A stretch of 22,749 nt of DNA from Monoraphidium neglectum (taxonomy: Eukaryota; Chlorophyta; Chlorophyceae; Sphaeropleales; Selenastraceae), in the NCBI RefSeq assembly GCF_000611645.1, contig NW_014013558.1:9690-32438 (forward strand), written 5' to 3'. A model generated the notes under the pieces. The model did not search any database. It worked only from the letters and a program-made list of their open reading frames with translations, and was not told the DNA's origin. Shown one piece after another: positions 8,624-17,499 of the stretch. The first letter of the stretch is position 1. Each line of letters begins with the position of its first letter. Both the position numbers and the translations under genes were made by a program.

Positions 8624-11600
8624 ATGCAGGGGTCAGCAGCGCTGCGCATGCTGGTGCTCCTGGCAACAGCAGCAGCGGCATCAGCAGTCAACTGCTATGA
8701 GACACCAAAGGACCCCAGCTGCGCGGCATTCACGCTTCCGGTGAGCAAGGAAGGCAGGTGGACTGCAGACGCTTTGACGTGGACCCGCGCTGGGCGTCCC
8801 CAGGCACAGGCTGCTGGCTGGCTGTGTTCTTGAGGTCGGGGCCCATAGCTGGGCTGTGATGCTCAAGACTGGTCCCATATCAGGCCGTCAGCTTGATTCA
8901 GGCTGCGTACGCAGCAGAGCTGCGCCGCGGAAGCTAGGAATGAACGCCACCTGCCCTCAGGCGGCGTGGCGCACGCCGCAACCGATGGTACATCGGTACA
9001 TCCCCCCCCTCCCCAGCTGTCCGTGCGGGTCACAGGCAACGCGCCTCTGGTTCCACGCTGCTGTTGTCCTCAAACCCCCGCGCGTGCCCCCAACCCGCAG
9101 AGGGCGGAAGCTGTGGCTGACCTCAACTCACTCTGCAGCGCCATGCACTTCATGACGGTGCGCAGTGACCTGGAACCCTCGGGTGGCTGTGCAGGAACCT
9201 CGGCCGGCCGCATATGAACTTCTGGCAGCACCATCATGGCACTCACCTCATCGTGTGGGCCATCTCAAGCAGTTTGTGAAAGCCGAGGCTGCCGCCGCTG
9301 CATCTGGACGCCGCGCACTAGCCGCAGGCAACCCTCCTAGGGCAGGCTCCCCCCGACGCCCCTCCCTCGTGGCTCCCCTCTTGCACCTATGTTGAGCCCC
9401 CCCTCCCGCGCTCGACCCGCCGCCCCAGGGCTGCTCCCTGTACAAGGCCTGTAACGCCACGTCCCGCCCCAACGTGGGGGCCGACCCGACGATCTGCGAC
9501 CCATTCCAGCAGCTCGCCACCGTCTGCGGCCGCGACAAGGGCATGGGCGGCATGTCGGGCTGCAGGGCGCACTATGCTGGGCTGTGCGCCAACGGCAGCG
9601 CGGTGCGGCAGTGCAGGAGCAGCCCCGGGTTTGGCCTGATGACCACGGAGGACGCCAACAAATGGGTGGGCGCGCGGCGGGGCACCGGGGGTATTCCGGG
9701 CTCGCCTGTGAGGGGTCAGCGAGTCCGCCGGCGTGTGGATGGGCCGGCGTGTGGATGGGCCGGGATGGGCCGGGATGGCCAGCGCGTGCCGGCGGCCGTG
9801 GCCGCTTGAGTGCCACGACTGGGCTGTGTGGGGGGCGCAGTTGCTGTCTGCATTTCGCGCGACAGGGCATGCCCTCTTGCCCTCAAGCATGCACACACAC
9901 ATGTGCGCACACAGACACACACGCTCCCTCATACACAGACACACACACTCTCTCACACATGTGTACCCTCTCTTGAACCCCCAGGTGCGCTCCATATGCG
10001 AGGAGATGGACATGGACGGCTGCGAAAGGTGCACCCCGGCGTGGCAGCAGGGCAAGACGTGGGGGGGACCAAACTGCGACCCATTCGCAGTCTACGGCTG
10101 GCTCTGCGTGCAGATGCCGGGTGAGATTGGAGGGCCAGCAGAGGAACGGGCACGCTAAGGGGGGTGGGGAGGGTTGGCGGGAGAGCATTGTGGTGGTGGC
10201 GCGATGCGCTGTTGATGCCAGGGGATGTGCCAGCGCCTCGTGGACGTCGCTTTTGGGGGTCTAGTCTGCCTCCTGTCTTGTTTATGTCCAGGGCGCAACA
10301 CGCGGTCTTAGGCCGACATTCGCGTCGCCCCCCCTTCGACGCCGCCCCGCCGCGCAGACATGTGGCAGTGCATGGGCCCCGGCCGCTGGGACGAGATCTG
10401 CCGCAAAGACCCCACCCTGTACGTGTGCGTGGGCAACGCGCCCGCCCTCACTGACAAGGGCTGGTGGCGCCCGTCCTCGGGGGGCGGCGGCGACGGACCC
10501 GCGCCCGCGCCGGCGCCGACGCCGGCGCCACCGCCAGTGCCAAGCGGCGGCGGTGGCAACGAGCCTTACAAGCCGGGTGAGCGGGGCCTGTGGTCGTCCA
10601 GGCGTGAGAGGAGGACCCGGCTTTTGCTTATGCGAACCCTGTGCGCACCCGCGGGCGACTGTCAGGCAGCAGCACCATTTTTTGATGTTTCCAAACCCCT
10701 CTCCCCGCCTCCCCTGCAACCCCCATACCCCCAACCCCAGGCCCCACCATGAAGATGTACTTCTTCAACCAGCTGCCCTTCTGGCTGCTGTTCAAGGAGT
10801 GGACGCCCGCCACCAGGGGGGAGCTGGCGGGCGCCTGGTTTGCCATCTTCTTCCTCGGGATCTTCTACGAGCTCGTGCAGGTGGGATGCTGCTGTTATGG
10901 ATCCAAGGTTTCGTCCAGGGTGCCAGGTTGCCTTGAAGTATGTTGGGGCTTGCGCCCAACGCAGGCGTGTGACAGAGCAGCCAGAGCTCAGCTCAGTCTA
11001 GAGGGCCGGGCCTGAAGGCGTCGCCTGTGATGGGAGAACCTGGCATGTGAGGTTGACGCAACGACCGGCCTGCCTACCTGCGCGGCGGCCACAATCCCTG
11101 TGCGGCTGGCGACCCACCGACCAGCCCCCTGTCCCCCCCCACTTGGCCACCCAAAGACCGTGAAGTTCAGGGTGGAGGCCGCATGGATGGCCGCAGACGC
11201 GAAGCAGGCAGAGCTCGCGGCGGCGGCCGGCGACGACGACGGCGGCGGCCCCGCCGCGGGCTGCCCCTGCGACGAGGCGTCCGACGTTGTGGCCGTCCGG
11301 ATTCCGATCTCCAGCAGCGGCCGCGTCATGGGGGACGTGCTGATGAGCAGCGGCGGCAGCGTTACCGGCCGGGGCGGCTCCGGGGGCGGCCAGGCGCCGC
11401 AGGCCGGCAGCTGCTGCGGCGGGCCGGGCGGCGGTGGCGGCGGGCTGCAGCCTGTCGGGGAGGGCGTGGAGGGCGGCGGCGGGGGCGGCTGCTGCAGCAG
11501 CTCCCGGCCCCAGCCGGCGGAGATCTCTGCGCTGAAGGTCCCCCTCGCGCCCGACGGCCTCAAGGGCGGCGCGCTCTCCTCTCATCACCACCACGCCCAC

Positions 11601-11897
11601 CACGCCAAGCGCCGTGGCGCCGGCGCCGCGGGCGCGGCGGCGTCGGCGTGGCTGGCGCGGCAGCGGCGGCCGGGCGGCGCGCTGGACGCGTCGCTGCTGG
11701 GGCGCGACGCGGCGCGCTGCGTGATGACGTTTGCGACGACCGCGCTGTCGTACCTGCTGATGCTGGCGGCCATGTCCTTCCACATCGGAATATTCTTCGC
11801 CGTGTGCAGCGGCATCGCCGTGGGCTCGGCGATTTTCGGGCGCTACCGCTCGTTCTACGCGGTCGCGCACCACAACAGGGACCCCTGCGGCTGCTGA
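8624..11897 (+). CDS. CTR: CTR/SLC31-type copper transporter with Cys-Met ectodomain
   Basis: Seven exons: 8624-8740, 9101-9157, 9429-9665, 9985-10120, 10358-10576, 10741-10880, 11157-11897 (548 aa). Signal peptide 1-22. The ectodomain (23 to about 255) is homologous to A and B and has two Cys-Met clusters: C91-x5-M97-x2-M100-x2-C103-x7-C111, and CEEMDMDGCERC at 142-153. A Pro-Ala/Gly linker (PAPAPTPAPPP) follows. The CTR core begins with M259-x-M261 (MKMYFF). TM1 is about 283-302 (GELAGAWFAIFFLGIFYE). TM2 has MxxxM at 504/508 (MLAAM), and TM3 has GxxxG at 521/525 (GIAVG). The C-terminus is DPCGC, a copper hand-over motif as in yeast and animal CTRs. The TM1-TM2 loop is about 180 residues, much longer than usual, with a His cluster at 445-451 (HHHHAHH). 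It should import Cu(I) at the plasma membrane as a trimer. Chlamydomonas CTR1/CTR2 are the closest described proteins. GTG precedes the ATG in frame but is not a likely start. Confidence 0.93.
9727..9778. repeat. Minisatellite in intron 3 of the CTR gene
   Basis: Two exact copies of the 16-mer GCCGGCGTGTGGATGG (9727-9742, 9743-9758) are followed by two copies of the shortened 10-mer GCCGGGATGG (9759-9778). The array lies within intron 3 (9666-9984). Confidence 0.9.
9889..9960. repeat. Interrupted (CA)n tract in intron 3 of the CTR gene
   Basis: Imperfect CACACA/ACAGACAC sequence close to the 3' end of intron 3, just before the acceptor at 9984. It occupies the place where a pyrimidine-rich tract would be expected. 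Confidence 0.85.
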
Positions 11898-13009
11898 GTC
11901 GCAGGGTTGCGTGCAAACACGCCCGTGCGGCCATCCCCTGCAGCGTTACTCTTGAGTCGCCGCTGCCTCAGCTGACAAAGCCCCACCGGCTGAGCCTGAG
12001 TCGTAGACAGCCGGGCCCAGGCTCTGCAGAGGCTGCTACTCGATTCGTTGCGTCGGCCGGCAGGAGCGCCAGTGGCGAGCGGATGGGCGGGCTGCGCGGG
12101 GGGTTTTCGCTTTTCGAGGCGGCTGCAGCCAGGCGGGGCCCGTTGTCGGTGAGTGTGGAACCCTTGATACGGTCCCCCGATTGTTCAGTGGCTGCACCCC
12201 AGGCAGAGCTGATGGGAGGGCCCTTTTGGCGCTTCCGAAATTTGATTCTTTCCAGCGCAGCGTGCCGTTTCGGGTGATGGCAGCCTGACTTTGGCTGATG
12301 CTTGGTGGGCCTAGGCTCTCATCGGCGTCGTCCCTGTTGTCGCTGGCCTGCGGACGACCCGCACCGGGCAGCGCAGCTCGTTTTGTAGATGAATTTATTG
12401 TGCGGGAGGTTCATGGCGGTGACAGGCGCAGGCAGTGCCTGCCGCCCACCCCACAACTGTCAGGGAAACCCGTTCCTCGCGGCCAATTTGCAAATCTGCG
12501 GTGCAATCCACCAGCTTTCCGGCCCCATGTGCTCCCCTTGGTAGTGGTTGAACCAGCTGTCTGTGCCTTGCGGCCATGGCCTCCCAGAACCACCCTGCTG
12601 CGGGCGCCTGCAGCGCTGCATGCTGCCTGGTTGGCCCGTCTTCTTGCGCAAATCTTGCGCACAGGCTCCTGAGGCCCCCACCGAACGTGAGTTACGAGGG
12701 GTCCGCTTGTTGACCAACGCCTTGCTTGGCTGCGTTGATTCTGGTGGCACAACCAACACTGTTGGGTGTCCCTGTAAACCCGTTGTCAACAAAACCTCCT
12801 GCCTGCGGGCTTGTCATTGCGACGCCCTAGCGTAAGCAGCCCTCAGGAAGAGCACCAGACCAGGGAGGCTCAACCCGCACCTCATCCCGCACAAAATGCA
12901 CCAGGCAGACACCGGTCAGCAAAGCACCGCGCGACAGCCTCGCCCCCAGATCACAACCCTAACCGGGGTCCCAGAGCAGGCAGCAGCAGCCGGTGCTGCA
13001 GTGCATACG
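11898..13009. other. Convergent intergenic region between CTR gene and amidohydrolase
   Basis: This holds the 3' UTRs of C (plus) and of the amidohydrolase (minus). Open frames here have no recognisable domain and no splice support. I saw no minus-strand TGTAA close to the amidohydrolase stop. Confidence 0.5.
12773..12777 (+). terminator. Candidate TGTAA polyadenylation signal of the CTR gene
   Basis: First TGTAA found on the plus strand after the C stop codon, about 876 bases downstream. The distance is long but within the range of chlorophyte 3' UTRs. Confidence 0.4.
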
Positions 13010-15080
13010 CTAGAGCCGCGTGTTGGCCGCCGCGAGCGCCGCACCCGCGGTGCCGCCGGGGACCGCGGCCAGCAGGCCCTCCTTGATGACGAGCCGCACG
13101 CTGGACTGCGGCTCTGCCAGGGCCGACGCGTCCAGGGAGGGATCCCGCGAGAGCAGGACCAGGTCGGCGCGGCGGCCCGGGGCGACGGCCCCCAGCACAT
13201 CCTGGCGGGGCGACGTGCGAGGGCGGACCGGACGACATCAGCAGCAGCGGTATGACGCAACACGTGACGGTGCGTTGGGGGTTCTGAGCGACCCAAAAAA
13301 GCCAGGGTCCCTTGGTCTAACGAATGTAGTGTCCATGTGCCGGGTGCCCCCAACGCAGGGTCCTTCAAGCGGGGTTTTCAAGCGGTGAGCCCCTGAGCAA
13401 TGAGCGCCCCTCATCGGCGGCCCACCTCTAAACCGAAGAGGCGGGCGCAGTTTGAGGTGGCCTGCTGGATCGCCTCTACTGGCGTGACCCCCGCCTGCGC
13501 GCGCAGCAGGAACTCCTCAGACTGTAGAGAGGGGCCCGTGGGCGGGGGAAAGGGGGAATGTTTTGGGGTAAGGGCACCACGAGTGGGTGGAGCCGCGGGA
13601 GAGTCGGCTCGCAGTAAAGAAGTTCTTGGTGCGGGAAGGTGGTGCATGCGCGTGCGCGTGTCATGTCCTGCGACCGCCTGCTCAGGCGTCCAGTGACAGC
13701 CCCTAGAAACACGCAGCGATGCCCTCGGTGCCCCTACTGCCCTGCTGCCCTGCACCCCCCCCTCTCCTCCATGACTGCGCCCCTCCCCACCCCCCACCTG
13801 GTGCTGGTGCAGCTCCCCCAGCAGGTCACTGCCAAAGCACAGGGTCACCCCCGCAGACCGCGCCAGCCGTATGGATGCCAAACCCTGGTGCACGGGTTTG
13901 CGGGCACGGTCTTGTGAGTGTGGGAGTATGTCAGTGGGCATACGGGGCGGCAAGGGGAACTCACTTGCCTTGAGAGAACATCAGTAGCTCTGAGATTGAA
14001 TTCACGCGCATGGCTAGCCGTGCTGCAGGGCGTTCAGGCCCGCAGGAGTGCCAAAACCCGCCCCAACCACCTGCTCAACCGCGTCCGCCACTTTTGCCAC
14101 CAGCGCCTCGGCCATGCCCGCCTTGACCCCATCACGCCTGCGGCTCACAAGGGGGGCAGGGTGGGGGCGCGGCAAGGTTGCCCGCGGGGCAGGGCGCAGA
14201 GGATCGGGTGCAGCAGCCCGGTGAAGAAGCGACGGCAGCCAGCAGCAGCCTGCATCGCAGTGCCTGCCTTGGGTCATTGCCCCTCCCGTGGCGAAAGCCC
14301 ATTCATGCGGCCCCCTGCCCCCACCTGAGGGCCGCGTACGTGACGGTAGTGCTGACGAGGAACGCCCCCCTCTCCACCATCATCGCAGCGCACTCTTCGT
14401 CCAGCCAGTTGCCGTGCTCAATGCTGCGCACGCCTGCGAGTTTAGCGGCGCATGAGAGCCGTGCGCCGTCAGCGTTGAAGCCAGCGCAGCGCAGCAGCTT
14501 GAAGCGGGAGGCTTGCCAAGCGTAAGGGACAGCTCAGCAATAACATCGTCGCGCGCTGGACGGCGGAAAACCAGTGAATAGAGAGTACTGTGTTGGGCAG
14601 GCGCACAGGCAGGGAGGCATTCTGGTGCTCGCTGAGGGCTGCGCTGAGGGCTGCCCTGAGCGCGCACCGCACTGGAGGGCGCGCTTGATGGCTGATGGCT
14701 TGTAAGCGTGGGCGCAACTGGCAGGGGCATTGGCGTGGTGTGCAGCATCGTTTCTCTCACACTGACAGATACACCACACAACGTGGCCAGTCAAACAGGG
14801 TGGACGGCATTGGAACAGCAACAGCCGGGACGGCTTTTCTTGCTCGCGCTGCGCGCCTGCAAAGTTCAAGCGCATCCTTCACGTATGGCGCTGCTGTTTG
14901 ATTCTGTCTCGCTCTGTGGAACCCACACATATGTCCCTGCAGCTTCCGCCTCCTCCACAATGGCCCTCAATTCCTCCAGTGAGAATTGGGTGTTGGTCAG
15001 CCTGGGGTGAGGTAGAGCGTGCATGCGCGCTTGTGCATGTGCATGTGTGTGTTTGTTTGCGTGCGTGTGTGAGTGTGTGT

Positions 15081-15143
<63 letters not shown>

Positions 15144-15691
15144 TGTGTGTGTCGTGTGTGTTGTGTGAGTGCATACGTGTGTGCATGTGCACGTTCGTGT
15201 GACTTGCAGATAGGCGCATGCATGTGTGTCCACTATGCTCTCTGTGGCAAACGGATCTCAAACCTTGCAGGCAGCCCTTTACCCTTCAACCTCCAGCAAC
15301 CAAAGTTTGGCTGCAAACTGCGAGGCGTTTCCGCGGCTCGTGAATGTCGCCTCGGCACACACTCAAAAGACAAGAGCGTGGCAGCATGCCCCTGCCCCCA
15401 CCTGTCAGTCGGGGAGGCCACCCCCCCTGACGCCATGACCTTGATGCAGTGAGCCCCCCGCCGCAGCTCGTCCCGCGCCGCACGCCGGCACTCCCCCACG
15501 CCGTCACACACGCGGCCGATACCGCGGAGAGCGGCGCCGCAGGCACAGCAGTCCTCCCCTTTTCCCCGGAAGTCCCCGTGGCCGCCCGTCTGGCTGAGTG
15601 CGTGACCTGGGTGCAGGGGTGACAGGTTTGAGGTCGGCAACGTCGACGGACACGCATGCGGTGCGTGCTGTGTGTGTGTGCTTGTGTGTGC

Positions 15692-15722
<31 letters not shown>

Positions 15723-16987
15723 CGTGCATGCGTGTGAAGCTTGCTGCGGTACGTGCGCTCGCTTCCTCGTGAATGCCAGGCCAAGATCAACCAACCCCCA
15801 AAACCAGCCGCCATCCCAGCTGCGCGCCTGTAAACAGGATGCGTGGCCCCAGGATGGAGCCGTCGTCCACCGCCTGCGCCAGGCCCCAGTCGGCACCCCC
15901 AGCGTCCCGTACGGTGGTGAAGCCCCTGGCGGGTATATCGGGATGCAGTGACACAGTTGCAAGAAAGCAACGGAGAGTGGCAGTGGGCAAAGCGAGCGGT
16001 GAGGGACGAGGCAGGATATCCAGCTGAGCCGTGTGGGTTGCGCACGTGTGTGCATGATCTGTCATAATGATGTCACATGCGCGCGGCCATCCGGCAGCAG
16101 TAGTGGCAGCACCTTTGACCCGGCTGCGTGGCAGCAGCGTCCAGCTCACCTCAGCAGCATGCCGCCCAGGATCTCCGCGGCGCCCGCGGTCACCAGGGAC
16201 TCTGACATTGCATGGCAGAGCGCAGGCAACGGGCGAATGGGATGGGTCTGCAAGATGTCAGCATGCACAGTAAGGGCTCACAGAGTCTGGGGCATGAGGG
16301 GTTGCAAGAAAACCCAGCGCTGCATCAGCACCAGAAGAAAATGTGCTGCTGCCTTGCTTTTGGTGGTAGATGGGTTTTCCCTGATTGGAACCTCTACCGC
16401 AACTCACCCGGCAGTGATTGCAGCCCCGCCAGGTCAGCTGTGACGGCGGTGCAGTGGACGTGGGCGTCGCACAGCCCGGGCAGCAGCCACATGCTGCGCA
16501 GCGCAGGCGAGGCCAGGCGTGGCGTTGCTCAGGAGGTCGACAAGCCATGCCCGGCCGCACTCCAGGGCGGTGCGCGCTTCCTTGGCACCAAGCTGGGGGC
16601 GTCCAGAATGATTATGGTTCAATGTGGGCTGCAAAAGATAGGCGGAGGCGACCCTTCCCTGTTGTACTCCCCCTGCCCTCCGCCTCACCCGCCGCAGTCG
16701 ATGACGATGTCGTTCCTGGCCGCGGCTGCCCCCACCACCGCTGCGGCGTCCTCAGAAACGGCAGATATTGTTTCCCCCTCCACCACCACTGCCCGCAGCC
16801 CCTCGCTGAAGAGGCTCTCCTGCGCATCCCAGCAGCGAACGTTTGCCAGCACCAGGCGGTGGGCGGGAGCAGCTGCAGCTCCCGAGACGCGAGCCACCCG
16901 TATTCGTTTGGCAGTGCGGAAGGAGTCGCGCAGAAGAACCACAGGTGCTTGGTCGGATGTCACCCTTAGGTTTGCCTGCTCTTCCAT
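13010..16987 (-). CDS. Metal-dependent amidohydrolase (imidazolonepropionase-like)
   Basis: Twelve exons on the minus strand: 16987-16689, 16493-16408, 16201-16150, 15925-15828, 15606-15402, 15001-14927, 14717-14668, 14433-14325, 14137-14071, 13884-13798, 13521-13426, 13201-13010 (471 aa). Every junction keeps phase. The protein has the full amidohydrolase set: a beta-sandwich N-terminus, [11 protein letters not shown] (His111, His113), [21 protein letters not shown], the carboxylated-lysine site in [10 protein letters not shown] (Lys234), AHAY (His275), SIEHGN (His295), [17 protein letters not shown] (Asp367), and a C-terminal [10 protein letters not shown] strand. This pattern belongs to the binuclear-metal hydrolases often annotated as imidazolonepropionase-like or Xaa-Pro dipeptidase-like. 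The substrate cannot be told from sequence. There is no clear targeting peptide. Exon 1 starts at the first ATG of the frame, MEEQANLRV. Intron 4 appears to use a GC donor (15827), see findings. The gene lies downstream of the Nudix-like gene on the same strand, 505 bases apart. Confidence 0.9.
15030..15205. repeat. (TG)n tract in amidohydrolase intron 5
   Basis: A pure TG run spans about 15084-15140, within a wider TG-rich stretch. It reads (CA)n on the transcript. It lies in intron 5 between exons that match the protein family, so it is not coding. Confidence 0.95.
15669..15730. repeat. (TG)n/(CG)n tract in amidohydrolase intron 4
   Basis: TG repeats interrupted by CT and CG steps, ending in a short CG run (GCGCGCGCG). 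They lie within intron 4 (15607-15827). Confidence 0.9.
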
Positions 16988-17492
16988 CGCGCGGGCCAAA
17001 AACTGCAATGATCTTCGGCACTGCGATCTTTCACTGCACGGAGTCGGACATGTTTTATCAGATCACTTGATATTCTTCAACGCTCTATTCATACATGCGC
17101 GCATATCTTGCGCACGGCAGGGCATCCGTGACAAGTGACAGCACATGGCAAGTGACACCTGGTGACGTGTGATGTGCGCCATAGGTGTTGTCCCACGGTA
17201 CTCTTGCAATGCGAGCGATACAGAAAGATGCTTTGTGCCCTGGTAGACCACCAGCCTGGGGGTCAATGCAGGCTACTGTGACAAATTGAATTTTGGACAT
17301 GTTGTCCCGTTTGAACGTCTGGATGTTGCTGAGGGCAAGTACTTGCATGGTCCCCTCCAGCCCTGTTCACCATCACAGCTGATGTCCGACGATCAGTTTT
17401 CGCTTCTCTTATGATTGCAGGACGCAAGTTCTGGCCATTTCCTTGAAACCAACTGCAACCGTTGCAGTTGAGTAATAGTTGGTGACCAACTA
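16988..17492. other. Intergenic region between Nudix-like gene and amidohydrolase
   Basis: These 505 bases separate two genes on the minus strand. They contain the 3' UTR of the Nudix-like gene and the promoter of the amidohydrolase. The DNA is distinctly less GC-rich than its neighbours. No minus-strand TGTAA was found and no exon could be supported. Two perfect palindromes sit at its right end. Confidence 0.5.
17450..17470. repeat. Perfect 10-bp inverted repeat
   Basis: CAACTGCAAC, one C, then GTTGCAGTTG: two 10-base arms around a single base. It is immediately downstream of the Nudix-like stop codon in that gene's orientation and adjoins a second, longer palindrome. Confidence 0.9.
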
Positions 17493-17499
17493 TTACTCA
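17469..17499. repeat. Perfect 15-bp inverted repeat overlapping a stop codon
   Basis: Left arm TGAGTAATAGTTGGT (17469-17483), a central G, and right arm ACCAACTATTACTCA (17485-17499). The TAA stop of the Nudix-like gene (17493-17495 on the minus strand) lies in the right arm. The arms are AT-rich within GC-rich surroundings. Confidence 0.92.

Noticed and set aside
9889..9960. Possible CRISPR-like or satellite array in the CA-rich stretch
   Set aside because: It is a simple dinucleotide tract inside a eukaryotic intron without spacers.
11183..12277. A 364-aa open frame overlapping the last CTR exon
   Set aside because: It is rich in Arg/Gly/Ala and is a frame shadow of the GC-rich exon 7 of C, whose own frame encodes TM2 and TM3 of a CTR protein.
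14866..15261. A minus-strand frame with a long His-Thr dipeptide run
   Set aside because: It reads through an intronic TG tract; only its end (15001-14927) is a real exon of the amidohydrolase.
17063..17348. Short minus-strand frames between the amidohydrolase and the Nudix-like gene
   Set aside because: They have no recognisable domain, unlike codon use, and no splice links to either neighbour.
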